Shown here: piece after piece, positions 16,832 through 25,125 of the stretch
Numbering within the stretch: position 1 is the first letter of the stretch
Layout of the letters: every line of letters starts with the position of its first letter
Source: Evansella cellulosilytica DSM 2522
GTDB taxonomy: Bacteria; Bacillota; Bacilli; Bacillales; Salisediminibacteriaceae
DNA length: 64,000 bases
Direction of reading: 5' to 3'
NCBI RefSeq assembly: GCF_000177235.2
Contig: NC_014829.1
Coordinates: forward strand, 310,001 to 374,000
The notes under the pieces: generated by a model
The model's input: the letters and a program-made list of their open reading frames with translations, nothing else
The model's database searches: none
What the model was told of the DNA's origin: nothing
Translations under genes and position numbers: made by a program

Positions 16832-18640
16832 CTACTCCTTTTTCTTATCGTCCGAGTCGTCCATTCTTTCTTCCAACTCTCCATTTAGCTGTTCACTTAA
16901 ATCTTCGCGTAAATCATCATAAATTTTTTCCTTAAACTCTTCATACACTTCTTCTTTAATGTCGTCGTATACTTCTTCTTTCACTTGTTCGTATACTTCT
17001 TCCTTAATTTCCTCGTAAACGTCCTCTTTCATGTCATCGAGCATATTGTCTTTTACTCTATCGTACATTTCGCTATGAACTTCCTTCTTTATTTTTCTCG
17101 TGCGCTTCCGTCGCGTCCATAGCTGTTCCGCTCTCGTATCTCTACTCATCATCATGAGTAACGAGAAGATCATAATGACCATGATAATGGCAAAGGGGAG
17201 CGCGGCGACAATCGAAGCGGTTTGCAGTCCTGATAATCCTCCACTTACTAACAACACACTTGCTGTTGAAGCGATCAGAAAGCCCCAAACGACTTTTACC
17301 CATAGCTTTGGATCAAGACTACCTTCACTAGATAAAGCGGCTAACACATACGATGCAGAGTCTGCTGATGTGATAAAGAAAATGATGATTAAAATAACCG
17401 CTAATCCACTCATTATCATCCCAAGTGGCAGTTCATTGAGTGTAACAAACAGGGCAACCTCAACATTTTCCAACACAAGGTTTGCGATATGATCATTTCC
17501 ACCCATAATCATGTCTAAGGCGGTCCCACCAAAGGCCGTAAACCAAATGACCGCTAATAATGAAGGAACGATAAGCACCCCAGCAACAAATTCGCGAATC
17601 GTTCTTCCACGTGAGATACGGGCGATAAAAATACCCATAAATGGTGCCCACGAAATGTGCCAAGCCCAGAAAAAGATCGTATACATCCCGAGCCATTCTC
17701 CGTCACCAAATGGATTTAAGTCAAGACTCATTTGTGTGACATTGGCGATATATCCGCCTATTGTCGATACGACACTTTCCGCAATAAACAGCGTTGGTCC
17801 AAAAATAATCACAAAAACAAGTAATAGCCCTGCGACAGTTAAGTTGATCGTACTTAAAATTCGTATGCCTTTATTAACACCTGTTGCAGCTGAAAAAATA
17901 AATAGTACTGTCACAATAGCTATAACGGTAAGTTGAGTTGCAGGATTATTCGGAATCGTACCTGTTAAGTGAGATAATCCCCCGGTAATTTGCAACGCAC
18001 TTAATCCGAATGTTGTAGCAACCCCTGTAGAGGTAGCTAAAACAGCTAATACGTCAATCCCTTTTCCTAATGGACCATAAATACGATCTCCTAATATTGG
18101 TTGAAAGGCAGAGCTAATTAAGGCCGGTTGATCTTTTCTGAACTGAACGTAGGCAAGTGTTAATGCAACTAATGAGAAAATCGCCCACGGATGCAGCGCC
18201 CAGTGAAATACAGCATATCGAAGCCCAGCAGCGGCTTTATACTGATCTGCAGCATCAACATAATCTGGATGTGGATCTAAGAAATATAAAGCAGGCTCAG
18301 CAACGCCCCAAAATACAAACCCCACACCAATACCTGCAGAAAAAAGCATACCTAGCCAAGTATAAAATTTATATTCTGGCCTTTCGTCAGGCTTCCCTAA
18401 GCGGAGTTTACCAAACGGACTAATAGCTAAAAATAAAACAAATACAATAAAAAAGGCAGTACATAACATATAAAACCAGCCGAAGTTATTCAAAGTTAAA
18501 GCTAAAGCGTCGTTAGATACCCTCTCTAAATGCCCAGGTGCGATAAACCCCCATAAAACGAAAAGGGCGACAATTGGAGCGGATATAAAAAATACAATAT
18601 TCGTTTTCTTCGTTTCATACTCAAATTTGTTATTGTCCAA
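16832..18640 (-). CDS. BCCT family osmolyte transporter with octapeptide-repeat tail
   Basis: 602 aa, 12 predicted helices. The sodium-site helix GIGVGFVFWGVAEPALYF (about residues 95-112) and the BCCT signature IFFWAWHISWAPFMG (near 330) are present, so it imports betaine, choline, carnitine or related compounds. After the last helix (about 490) and a basic RRKRTRKIKK segment, residues 525-588 are eight tandem octapeptides of the pattern h-Y-D/E-x-h-K-E-E (for example VYEEIKEE). BetP uses a charged C-terminal helix as an osmosensor, so this tail may do the same. The start is TTG 18640 with AAAGGTAGGTGA upstream. No choline-oxidation genes are adjacent. Confidence 0.92.
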   Translation of the reverse strand: MDNNKFEYETKKTNIVFFISAPIVALFVLWGFIAPGHLERVSNDALALTLNNFGWFYMLCTAFFIVFVLFLAISPFGKLRLGKPDERPEYKFYTWLGMLFSAGIGVGFVFWGVAEPALYFLDPHPDYVDAADQYKAAAGLRYAVFHWALHPWAIFSLVALTLAYVQFRKDQPALISSAFQPILGDRIYGPLGKGIDVLAVLATSTGVATTFGLSALQITGGLSHLTGTIPNNPATQLTVIAIVTVLFIFSAATGVNKGIRILSTINLTVAGLLLVFVIIFGPTLFIAESVVSTIGGYIANVTQMSLDLNPFGDGEWLGMYTIFFWAWHISWAPFMGIFIARISRGRTIREFVAGVLIVPSLLAVIWFTAFGGTALDMIMGGNDHIANLVLENVEVALFVTLNELPLGMIMSGLAVILIIIFFITSADSASYVLAALSSEGSLDPKLWVKVVWGFLIASTASVLLVSGGLSGLQTASIVAALPFAIIMVIMIFSLLMMMSRDTRAEQLWTRRKRTRKIKKEVHSEMYDRVKDNMLDDMKEDVYEEIKEEVYEQVKEEVYDDIKEEVYEEFKEKIYDDLREDLSEQLNGELEERMDDSDDKKKE

Positions 18641-18806
18641 TGTTTTTTGTCACCTACCTTTGAAGTAGATGTCCTCCTTTCATGTTAGCTAATTTGCCAT
18701 ATATTCTATTCCCATAAGTAGTAAAATTAAAACGAGGATACTTACTTCGTTTATAGTTGGAGGAAATGGCAAAAAATATGTATGCGAAAAAGTAAGGTTG
18801 ACTTAG

Positions 18807-19041
18807 GGCACTGAAAAAGTGAAAGAACATGAGGCCACTGAAAAAGTACAAAACAACTTTTTCAGTGCCTTTTATTTGTATTGCAATGGCTACGTTCGTT
18901 GCGCGCCTGATAGGATAAACCCACTCCTATCAGGCTTTTAAACGATTGCAACGACTTCGCACATTGCTTATGGGCACTGAAAAAGTGAAAAAACGCCACT
19001 TTTTCAGTGCCCTGAAAGAACATCACTTTTTCAGTGCCCTT
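18807..19041. repeat. composite dispersed element, copy A
   Basis: Hairpins GGCACTGAAAAAGT/ACTTTTTCAGTGCC at both ends flank TTTTATTTGTATTGCA, a CCTGATAGG...CCTATCAGG hairpin and GCACATTGCTTA. The same order recurs at 45700-45866. No gene is seen in 18641-19074. Confidence 0.75.
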
Positions 19042-19074
19042 AAAGTCAACCTCACAGAGTTGATACGAGTCTAT

Positions 19075-19629
19075 TTAACGCTTCCATTCTTCATAAAGCT
19101 GTTTTTTTACTACTTCTTTTTGAATGGCGTTCACAAAGGCTTCAAGACGAGCGTTTATATTTTCATCAAATTCCAAACTTGTTGGCGCTTCTTTGTTACT
19201 GATAGCAAATTGCTGTGGTATGACAATACCATGCAAATTTCTGAAAACAAGCCTCAAGTGATTAAGTGTATTTGTACCTGCCTTTAACCCTCCGGTAGTC
19301 GTTAGTAGTGCGATAGGTGTTTGTTCAAACTCTTTAAAGCCGAGGTAATCCAAAAAATTTTTAATGGCACCTGTATAGGAGCCGTGATACTCTGGAGCAC
19401 CGACAATGACGCCATCAGCCTCTCTTAGCTGTTCACGTACTGGCTCTAGTTGTGTTGGAAAAGGAGCATCAGGATCGTAGATTTCTAGATGTAACTCTCT
19501 TACGTCAATCATTGTAGTATTTTGTCCATTTTTATTTAAGCGGTCTTCTACATTTTCTAATAGCTTTTTTGTGAACGAGTCACTGCTCATACTACCATTA
19601 ATCATTACGATCGTGCTATCATTCGTCAT
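19075..19629 (-). CDS. NADPH-dependent FMN reductase
   Basis: 184-aa flavodoxin-like reductase. The N-terminal phosphate loop INGSMSSDSFTKKLL (residues 10-24) binds the FMN phosphate. GVIVGAPEYHGSYTGAIKN is the family's conserved PEYHGS-x-TGAIKN loop near the isoalloxazine. ATG 19629 is picked because GAGGAGGT lies 6 bases upstream; the frame stays open much further upstream without an RBS. It reduces FMN, quinones or azo compounds with NAD(P)H in the cytosol; B. subtilis YhdA/AzoR-type enzymes are the nearest in kind. It stands alone between repeats and a divergent csaA gene. Confidence 0.92.
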   Translation of the reverse strand: MTNDSTIVMINGSMSSDSFTKKLLENVEDRLNKNGQNTTMIDVRELHLEIYDPDAPFPTQLEPVREQLREADGVIVGAPEYHGSYTGAIKNFLDYLGFKEFEQTPIALLTTTGGLKAGTNTLNHLRLVFRNLHGIVIPQQFAISNKEAPTSLEFDENINARLEAFVNAIQKEVVKKQLYEEWKR

Positions 19630-19910
19630 GATTGTTACCTCCTCTATATTTTTATATGGAAAAACGAGACTAATGTGATGTAAACGGAGAGTGGCAATTA
19701 CATCTTTAATGCTACTATAAGTAGGTTTTCTTACAGTGTGCGCGGTGAGTGTAGCTATTGACATAACTTTCACAGCTGCTTTTGTAAAATCGATAGTTAC
19801 AGTATAACAAAACAGTCGAAAATATTTGATTCATTGTCTCTTGAAATTCGGAAAGGATATTTCATAACAATGGAGAATGTGATAGTAATACATATGTAAG
19901 GGGTGGCGAC

Positions 19911-20243
19911 ATGGCAACTTTTGATGATTTTTTAAAGCTTGATATGAGAGTAGGGACTGTATTAGAGTCGGAGGAGTTTTTAGAGGCGCGAGTTCCAGCG
20001 ATAAAACTAAAAATCGACTTTGGAGAGGAAATAGGTATTAAACAGTCAAGTGCACAAATTACGAAAAGATATGAGCCTGAAGCACTTATCGGGAGACAAA
20101 TCGTTGCAGTTGTCAACTTCCCTCCGTTAAGAATAGCAGGCTTTAAATCAGAAGTACTCGTCATGGGGGGAGTTCCAGAAAAAGGGGATGTTATTTTACT
20201 AAACGTCGATGAAAGCGTGCCAAACGGTACAAAAATATCGTAG
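19911..20243 (+). CDS. csaA: CsaA chaperone (tRNA-binding domain protein)
   Basis: 110 aa, the full length of CsaA. It is a stand-alone OB-fold tRNA-binding domain: FLKLDMRVGTVLESEEF at residues 7-23 and the C-terminal hallmark FPPLRIAGFKSEVLVMGG followed by VPNGTKIS. CsaA dimers bind tRNA and have a chaperone and export-related activity in B. subtilis. Start ATG 19911 behind AGGGGTGG. A bidirectional terminator separates it from the convergent DUF2628 gene. Monocistronic. Confidence 0.95.
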   Translation: MATFDDFLKLDMRVGTVLESEEFLEARVPAIKLKIDFGEEIGIKQSSAQITKRYEPEALIGRQIVAVVNFPPLRIAGFKSEVLVMGGVPEKGDVILLNVDESVPNGTKIS

Positions 20244-20254
20244 CTATAAAGATA

Positions 20255-20290
20255 CGGGCGCAAGTGGTAAAGATGATCCATTTGCGTCCG
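20255..20290. terminator. bidirectional terminator
   Basis: CGGGCGCAAGTGG (20255-20267) pairs with CCATTTGCGTCCG (20278-20290) with two mismatches, between convergent genes. Confidence 0.65.
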
Positions 20291-20296
20291 TTCTAT

Positions 20297-21184
20297 TTAA
20301 GGTAGTTCTACTAAAAAGCTTTGTGTTCCTACTATTTCCTCTTCCATAAAAACCGTCACGCGATATTGGCCAGTTTGTAATAACGGGTCCTCTGCATCTA
20401 AAAGGTGAAGATTGACACGGTCGGAACGGAAAAACGTATAGGTGCGGTCTCTTATTGTTTGCCAATTACCTTCAAGATTAAATTCTAGCACCACTCTCAC
20501 ATCGCGATCGCCAACAGGCTCTGGAGAATAGTATAATAACTCTACAGTAGATGTGTACTTTTCAAAGATGGGGAGCTCGTGATCTAACGCTTCCTTAACA
20601 GAAAGAGGCGGCCCATGATCTTCGTAATAAACATACGTTCCATATGGTAGTGTAGAAGTATCCATCCATGCCTCTACCCTTATTGCTGGAAGGAGTAAAA
20701 GTATCACGAAAGTAATCGGAACTATAACAGCACTAATATAAGAGCGTCCTGTCCTTTGAAAAAGAGGGACTTTTGCTTTTTCCTCACTAGTGTCAAATAA
20801 AAGTGAACTTATTTTTCTTGCATAAAGTGCGTTGCCTTTTAAGCCGAAATAAAGGTGGACGGCAAATGTTGTGATACAAGTCCAAAGGATCGCTAGTGCA
20901 GGATCAATATTTCCATAAAAAACGAATAGCGGAAAAATAGTATGAATAGACCAGATAAAAAAGATGAGTAAATAATAGACTAAAACTGAGCCGTACATAT
21001 GCCGATAAGATAGCCAAATAGGTGTAAAGAAAAATGCAGCCCAATTCCAGCCAGAAAATGTTGTTGGTACGTGATGCTTTTTCCATTTATTACAGTAAAA
21101 CGCTGCGTTGGATTGGATTATGTCAAATAGCTTCTGTTTATTGTCGTCATCATGAATATATGAAATAAGTTGTTTATCTTTCAT
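20297..21184 (-). CDS. DUF2628 membrane protein
   Basis: 295 aa, unknown function. The N-terminal soluble part (residues 1-45) leads into TFSGWNWAAFFFTPIWLSYR, the DUF2628 signature of an aromatic segment before the first of three membrane helices (to about residue 125). A fourth helix (VIVPITFVILLLLPAIRV) is followed by about 135 extracytoplasmic residues of beta-rich character, including YYEDHGPPLSVKEAL and TGQYRVTVFMEEE. ATG 21184 is preceded by GGAGCC on the minus strand. The combination of a DUF2628 module with an exported domain is less usual than the short form. It is convergent with csaA and divergent from the next lipoprotein. Confidence 0.75.
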   Translation of the reverse strand: MKDKQLISYIHDDDNKQKLFDIIQSNAAFYCNKWKKHHVPTTFSGWNWAAFFFTPIWLSYRHMYGSVLVYYLLIFFIWSIHTIFPLFVFYGNIDPALAILWTCITTFAVHLYFGLKGNALYARKISSLLFDTSEEKAKVPLFQRTGRSYISAVIVPITFVILLLLPAIRVEAWMDTSTLPYGTYVYYEDHGPPLSVKEALDHELPIFEKYTSTVELLYYSPEPVGDRDVRVVLEFNLEGNWQTIRDRTYTFFRSDRVNLHLLDAEDPLLQTGQYRVTVFMEEEIVGTQSFLVELP

Positions 21185-21330
21185 CGTGAGGCTCCTTCAC
21201 GTCATAAGTGCAATCTCTCATAGTTTATCACTTTTTTGTTGTAAGATAAAAACAAACCTCTTTTCGTTACGGCATCAAATTACAAAAAATTAAATAAACG
21301 TTTATTTGAAAATATTGGAGTGGAGAATGA

Positions 21331-21939
21331 ATGAAGAAAATGCGAATCTATATAATTATTTCTATCTTTTTTATCCTGCTAGGCTGTGAATCGGAGGTAG
21401 AAATAGAAGGTGAAGGTTTTCCTTATAATCAAATACATGAAAACTTTCAATATACAACCTTTCATTATCCTGAGGAATGGGACGTCGTTTCAATTCAATA
21501 TGAAGTGAGACACCGATTTCAGGACTGGCAAGATCCGGAGAACCATCAATATGATGAGGTACCATATCGCTATACGCTGTTATTCGGAAAAAGGGCGACA
21601 GATAATGAGATTACAGAAGAGGAACTGGATGATTATAACGATGAACAAGCACTAGCCGGAGGGACGCATCGTCAACTTTATTACCATACATACTATGACT
21701 ATTATGGGAAGCTAGATATGAGTAAAAATGGCTTTATCCGTCTCTTATCGGCTTTTGATGATGTAGAAGAGTGGGAGATCAATGATGAAACATTTCTCGT
21801 CTTAAGAGAAAGTAATGAATGGGTCGTAAATTGGCATCGTAACGGAACTTACTATGATTTGATGATATTAAATGAAGCGGGTATATCAGACGAGGAGCAA
21901 ATGACAGAGCTTTTAACGATGTTCTTTTTACAATATTAG
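21331..21939 (+). CDS. lipoprotein, unknown function
   Basis: 202 aa. Signal peptide with a good lipobox, FFILLGC, so Cys19 should be lipidated and the protein held on the outer face of the membrane. The mature part has a PsbP/DUF-like look: FPYNQIHENFQYTTFHYPEEW, then DDVEEWEINDETFLVLRESNEWVV and a DLMILNEAG strand. It may be a small substrate-binding or sensing domain, but I cannot name the family. The RBS is weak: GGAGTGGAG lies 9 bases upstream of ATG 21331. Its stop lies just before the argS promoter. Confidence 0.7.
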   Translation: MKKMRIYIIISIFFILLGCESEVEIEGEGFPYNQIHENFQYTTFHYPEEWDVVSIQYEVRHRFQDWQDPENHQYDEVPYRYTLLFGKRATDNEITEEELDDYNDEQALAGGTHRQLYYHTYYDYYGKLDMSKNGFIRLLSAFDDVEEWEINDETFLVLRESNEWVVNWHRNGTYYDLMILNEAGISDEEQMTELLTMFFLQY

Positions 21940-21941
21940 GC

Positions 21942-21970
21942 TTGATATTTAAAGGTAAATCATTTATGAT
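21942..21970 (+). promoter_or_regulatory. sigma-A promoter of the argS T-box transcript
   Basis: TTGATA (21942-21947), exactly 17 bp, TATGAT (21965-21970). It is placed just before the T-box leader. Confidence 0.75.
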
Positions 21971-21982
21971 AACGGAAATATT

Positions 21983-22212
21983 ATTCGGCGATGAAGAGAG
22001 TACATATGTTTTATCCTCCAAGCGAGCTAGGGATGGTGTGAGCCTAGCAGAGAGAAACATATGGAAGCGCACTTCGGAGAAATTACTTTGAAAATGATAG
22101 TAGGAGTAATCGGGTGACGGCGTTATACGTTATAAAGCTGGTTTATGAATAAACCAATGAGAGTGGTACCGCGGGTAAACTCGTCTCTTGCATGTTGAGA
22201 GACGGGTTTTTT
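21983..22212 (+). ncRNA. T-box riboswitch (Arg, CGC specifier)
   Basis: A Gram-positive T-box leader. The AGAGA-type base of stem I is near 21996, the apical GGATGGTGTGAGCC region is at 22031-22044, and a specifier CGC (22068-22070) follows GAAG. The T-box sequence TGGTACCGCG is at 22164-22173, and a terminator stem AACTCGTCTCT/AGAGACGGGTT plus T-run ends at 22212. CGC codes for arginine, and argS follows 47 bp later, so uncharged tRNA-Arg would stabilise the antiterminator and turn argS on. Confidence 0.9.
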
Positions 22213-22258
22213 GTATTTTATTTGTAGTTACATTGGAAAATAAAAGGAGAGGTTACCG

Positions 22259-23944
22259 ATGAATATGAAAGAAATGTTTGCAGATGCATTAATGCCACAT
22301 CTAAAAGAAACGCCACTGACAAGTGAACAAGTATTACAGCTTATTGAAAAGCCGAAATATGAAAACTTAGGCGACTTAGCGTTCCCTTGCTTCCAATTAT
22401 CAAAATTATTAAGAAAATCGCCAGCAATTATCGCAAATGAGATCGCGGAGAAGTTACAAAGTAGTAGCATTAGCTCGGTAGAAGTGAAGGGAGCGTACGT
22501 AAACGTTTTTTTCGATAAGGTGCTAGTAGGTAAGGCTATCATTGACAAAGTGATTGCACGAGGTACTAGTTATGGTTCTAACGATGTTAATAGTAGAGGT
22601 AAGGTTGTCATTGACTTTTCATCACCAAATATTGCAAAGCCGTTTTCTATGGGGCACTTGCGTTCAACTGTAATCGGGAACGCTCTTGCTGCCATTGCTG
22701 AGAAGAACGGTTATGAATCCGTTAAAATAAACCACCTTGGCGACTGGGGAACGCAATTTGGTAAGCTTATCACAGCTTATAAGCTGTGGGGTAATGAGGA
22801 GGAAGTAAGAGAAAATACGATTCCTACGCTATTAAAGCTTTACGTTCAATTTCATGAGGAAGCAGAAAAGGATCCAACGCTCGTAGAAGAAGGTCGTCGA
22901 TCGTTTCAAAAATTAGAAAATGGTGATCAAGAGGCAGTTGCCCTTTGGAAATGGTTTCGTAACGAGTCTTTAAAAGAGTTTAACAAAGTGTATACACTGT
23001 TAGGGGTTACCTTTGATGCAGTGCAAGGAGAGAGCTACTACAATGAACATATGGAAGAAGTCGTTAAAGAATTAGAAGAGAAAGAAATTTTAGAAGAATC
23101 GGATGGGGCGTTAGTTGTCACGTTAAACGACGACATGCCGCCTTGTTTAATTCAAAAAAACGATGGAACTACACTTTATGCAACGAGAGATTTAGCTGCT
23201 GCAAAGTTTCGAAAAGAGACGTACGACTTCGTTAAATGCCTTTATATCGTAGGTGGAGAACAACAATTACACTTCCAACAGCTGTTTCAAGTGCTACAAA
23301 TAATGGACGAGGAATGGGCTGCTGACATGGTACACATTCCTTTTGGATTAATACTGAAAGACGGAAAAAAGATGTCTACGAGAAAAGGGAAGGTTGTTTT
23401 ATTAGAAGAGGTACTACAGGAAGCCATCAATAAAACGAAGCAAAATATCATTGATAAAAACCCGTTACTAGACAATATAGACGATGTAGCAAAGCAAGTA
23501 GGTGTCGGCGCAGTCATTTTCCACGACTTAAAAAATGAACGTATCGGTAATGTAGAATTTAACTTAGATCAAATGCTCACATTTGAAGGGGAAACGGGAC
23601 CGTATGTACAATATACAATTGCTAGAGGAAATACGCTGCTAGCAAAGGCAAAGACGAAGCAACATAGCTTTAAAGGATTAGACGGTGATTTATCATGGGA
23701 AGTGATTAAGCTGCTAGAGCAATTCCCAGCTGTGATTGAAAGAGCATTTACTGCATATGAGCCCTCAATAGTTGCGAAATATGTAATCAAACTGGCACAA
23801 GCGTTTAATTCATTTTATGGAAATGTAAAAATACTGCAAGAAGATAAACACCAAGAAAGTCGATTAGCACTTACACAATCGGTCACGATCGTATTGACAG
23901 AAGGATTAAGGCTACTAGGGATGCAAGCACCTGAAAAGATGTAA
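22259..23944 (+). CDS. argS: arginyl-tRNA synthetase
   Basis: Class I synthetase, 561 aa, cytosolic, charging tRNA-Arg. The HIGH-equivalent is in FSSPNIAKPFSMGHLRST (about residues 119-136), followed by INHLGDWGTQFGKL, diagnostic of ArgRS. The KMSKS-equivalent lies in KDGKKMSTRKGKVVLLEE (about 364-381). The C-terminal DALR anticodon-binding domain spans about 445-561 (ending LRLLGMQAPEKM). The N-terminal Add-1 domain includes NLGDLAFPCFQLSK. Start ATG 22259 behind GGAGAGG. It is under a T-box leader, unusual for argS in B. subtilis but known in other Firmicutes. A second argS elsewhere in the genome is possible. Confidence 0.96.
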   Translation: MNMKEMFADALMPHLKETPLTSEQVLQLIEKPKYENLGDLAFPCFQLSKLLRKSPAIIANEIAEKLQSSSISSVEVKGAYVNVFFDKVLVGKAIIDKVIARGTSYGSNDVNSRGKVVIDFSSPNIAKPFSMGHLRSTVIGNALAAIAEKNGYESVKINHLGDWGTQFGKLITAYKLWGNEEEVRENTIPTLLKLYVQFHEEAEKDPTLVEEGRRSFQKLENGDQEAVALWKWFRNESLKEFNKVYTLLGVTFDAVQGESYYNEHMEEVVKELEEKEILEESDGALVVTLNDDMPPCLIQKNDGTTLYATRDLAAAKFRKETYDFVKCLYIVGGEQQLHFQQLFQVLQIMDEEWAADMVHIPFGLILKDGKKMSTRKGKVVLLEEVLQEAINKTKQNIIDKNPLLDNIDDVAKQVGVGAVIFHDLKNERIGNVEFNLDQMLTFEGETGPYVQYTIARGNTLLAKAKTKQHSFKGLDGDLSWEVIKLLEQFPAVIERAFTAYEPSIVAKYVIKLAQAFNSFYGNVKILQEDKHQESRLALTQSVTIVLTEGLRLLGMQAPEKM

Positions 23945-23982
23945 TATAATATCTCACATCCTTTTCTTTCACTACGAAATTG

Positions 23983-24012
23983 TTGCATCTCATACCTAAC
24001 GGGGTATATAAT
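23983..24012 (+). promoter_or_regulatory. promoter with CstR/CsoR-type operator
   Basis: TTGCAT (23983-23988), 18 bp, TATAAT (24007-24012). The quasi-palindrome ATACC-TAAC-GGGGTAT (23992-24007) lies inside the spacer. It matches the ATACCC...GGGTAT operators of CsoR/CstR repressors, and a CstR-like gene lies in the same cluster. Confidence 0.7.
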
Positions 24013-24036
24013 GATGTGGTAAGAGGAGGGTCAGCT

Positions 24037-24426
24037 ATGATGAAAAATAAAATGATATATATTTTGCCGGTACTCCTATTAATAGGCTACTTTGGCTATC
24101 AATATTTTCTATCATATGGAATAGAAGAAATAAGCACAAAAGAGTTAGAAGCATTATTGCTAGAAGAAAACGATGATTATTTTTTCGTTGATGTTCGCGA
24201 AGTGCATGAATATGAAGAGGCGCATATAGAAGGGATGGCGAACGTGCCATTAAGTCGTTTAGAATCTACGTACTCTTCGGTTCCAAAAGATAAGACAGTT
24301 GTCATTATTTGCAGAAGCGGAAAACGAAGTTTAGAGGCAGCTAATATATTGAAAGGAAAAGGCTATGACGATCTCGTTCATGTAAAGGGCGGCATGCTTA
24401 CATGGGATGGGGAAGTTACTAGCTGA
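24037..24426 (+). CDS. membrane-anchored rhodanese-like sulfurtransferase 1
   Basis: 129 aa from the first of two ATGs behind AGAGGAGGG. One N-terminal transmembrane helix (residues 6-24) is followed by a single rhodanese domain: EEISTKELEALL, FFVDVREVHEYEEAHIEG, and the active-site loop IICRSGKRS with the catalytic Cys, closing with VKGGMLTWDG. Such proteins take up and transfer sulfane sulfur (persulfide). It is the first gene after a promoter carrying a CstR-type operator and is followed by a second rhodanese-fold gene after 9 bp, so it is likely part of a persulfide-detoxification operon. Confidence 0.88.
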   Translation: MMKNKMIYILPVLLLIGYFGYQYFLSYGIEEISTKELEALLLEENDDYFFVDVREVHEYEEAHIEGMANVPLSRLESTYSSVPKDKTVVIICRSGKRSLEAANILKGKGYDDLVHVKGGMLTWDGEVTS

Positions 24427-24435
24427 TAGATTGTG

Positions 24436-24828
24436 ATGATGTGGATACTTTTATTGGCTGCGCTTGTAGCCATTCCAATGTTATATATGAGGTATTACCC
24501 AGTCGCTAGTGCTTGTATGACACTTCATGAGGTCAATGAGTGTAAAGATGGCGTAATTGTAGATGTTAGAGACTACAATATGGCATATAAAGAGCAGTTC
24601 GATAATAAAAAGAATATACCTCTTCCATACTTACATCGTTTTTATGGAGAAATAGAGGCGAAAAAGGTGATTGTACTCTCTTCAGATATTGTTAGTAGAA
24701 ATTTAAGCATTCGTTTTTTAAGAAAAAAAGGGTTTATCGTCATTGGCTATTCTATTATTGACCCTAAAAATATAGGATCTAGCGAACATGTAGTGAATAA
24801 AAAAAGGAGGCATTGCCATGAAATATAA
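24436..24828 (+). CDS. degenerate rhodanese-like membrane protein
   Basis: 130 aa. Start uncertain: GTG 24433, ATG 24436 or ATG 24439, none with a strong RBS, so coupling to the previous gene is likely. One N-terminal helix (WILLLAALVAIPMLY) is followed by a rhodanese-like fold: IVDVRDYNMAYKEQF and NIPLPYLHRFYGEI. The usual Cys-x-x-Gly active-site loop is replaced by LSSDIVSRNLSIR, so sulfur transfer is probably lost. Cys residues remain outside it (ASACMTLHEVNEC). Its 3' end overlaps the start of cstR by 11 bp. It may bind persulfides or act as a scaffold; that is inference. Confidence 0.7.
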   Translation: MMWILLLAALVAIPMLYMRYYPVASACMTLHEVNECKDGVIVDVRDYNMAYKEQFDNKKNIPLPYLHRFYGEIEAKKVIVLSSDIVSRNLSIRFLRKKGFIVIGYSIIDPKNIGSSEHVVNKKRRHCHEI

Positions 24829-25078
24829 TGCTCAAATGAAAAATAGAGTAAAAAGAATAGAAGGACAAGTAAAAGCAATTTTAAGGATGATGGAGGAAGA
24901 AAAGGATTGTAAAGATATTGTCGTACAAATGTCTGCAGCAAGAAATGCCCTCGATAGAACTCTCGGTTTAGTTGTAAGTACTAACTTGGAGCAATGTGTG
25001 CGAGAGCAAATTGAAAAAGGAGAAGACACTGAACCTCTTATTCAAGAAGCTGTTAATTTGTTAGTGAAAAGTAGGTAA
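24818..25078 (+). CDS. cstR: CsoR-family persulfide sensor, CstR-like
   Basis: 86-aa all-helical repressor. AAAGGAGG precedes ATG 24818. It matches the CsoR fold throughout: MKNRVKRIEGQVKAILRMMEEEKDC, QMSAARNALDR, and EAVNLLVKS at the end. Cys31 and the Cys of STNLEQC (about residue 60) are conserved, but the His of the copper site (H-x3-C in CsoR) is Asn here. That Cys/Cys, non-His pattern marks CstR, which senses persulfides through a di- or trisulfide link between the two Cys. It sits among three rhodanese-fold genes and near an ATACC...GGGGTAT operator, so it very likely represses this cluster. Confidence 0.88.
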   Translation: MKYNAQMKNRVKRIEGQVKAILRMMEEEKDCKDIVVQMSAARNALDRTLGLVVSTNLEQCVREQIEKGEDTEPLIQEAVNLLVKSR

Positions 25079-25125
25079 TTTAACTACGGGTAGATATTGA
25101 TGAAACTCACATGAGGGGGATTGTA

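Noticed and set aside
17100-17936. Plus-strand frames opposite the BCCT gene
   Set aside because: Antisense to conserved transmembrane and signature segments; low-complexity Ile/Ala/Thr composition typical of shadows.
18946-19287. 113-codon plus-strand frame
   Set aside because: Starts in the composite repeat and runs antisense into the FMN reductase gene; KKRHFFSALKEHHFFSALK is translated from repeated hairpins.
24436-24828. Frameshifted or broken rhodanese
   Set aside because: The frame is intact from start to overlap with cstR; only the active-site loop is changed, so it is kept as a gene and not called a pseudogene.
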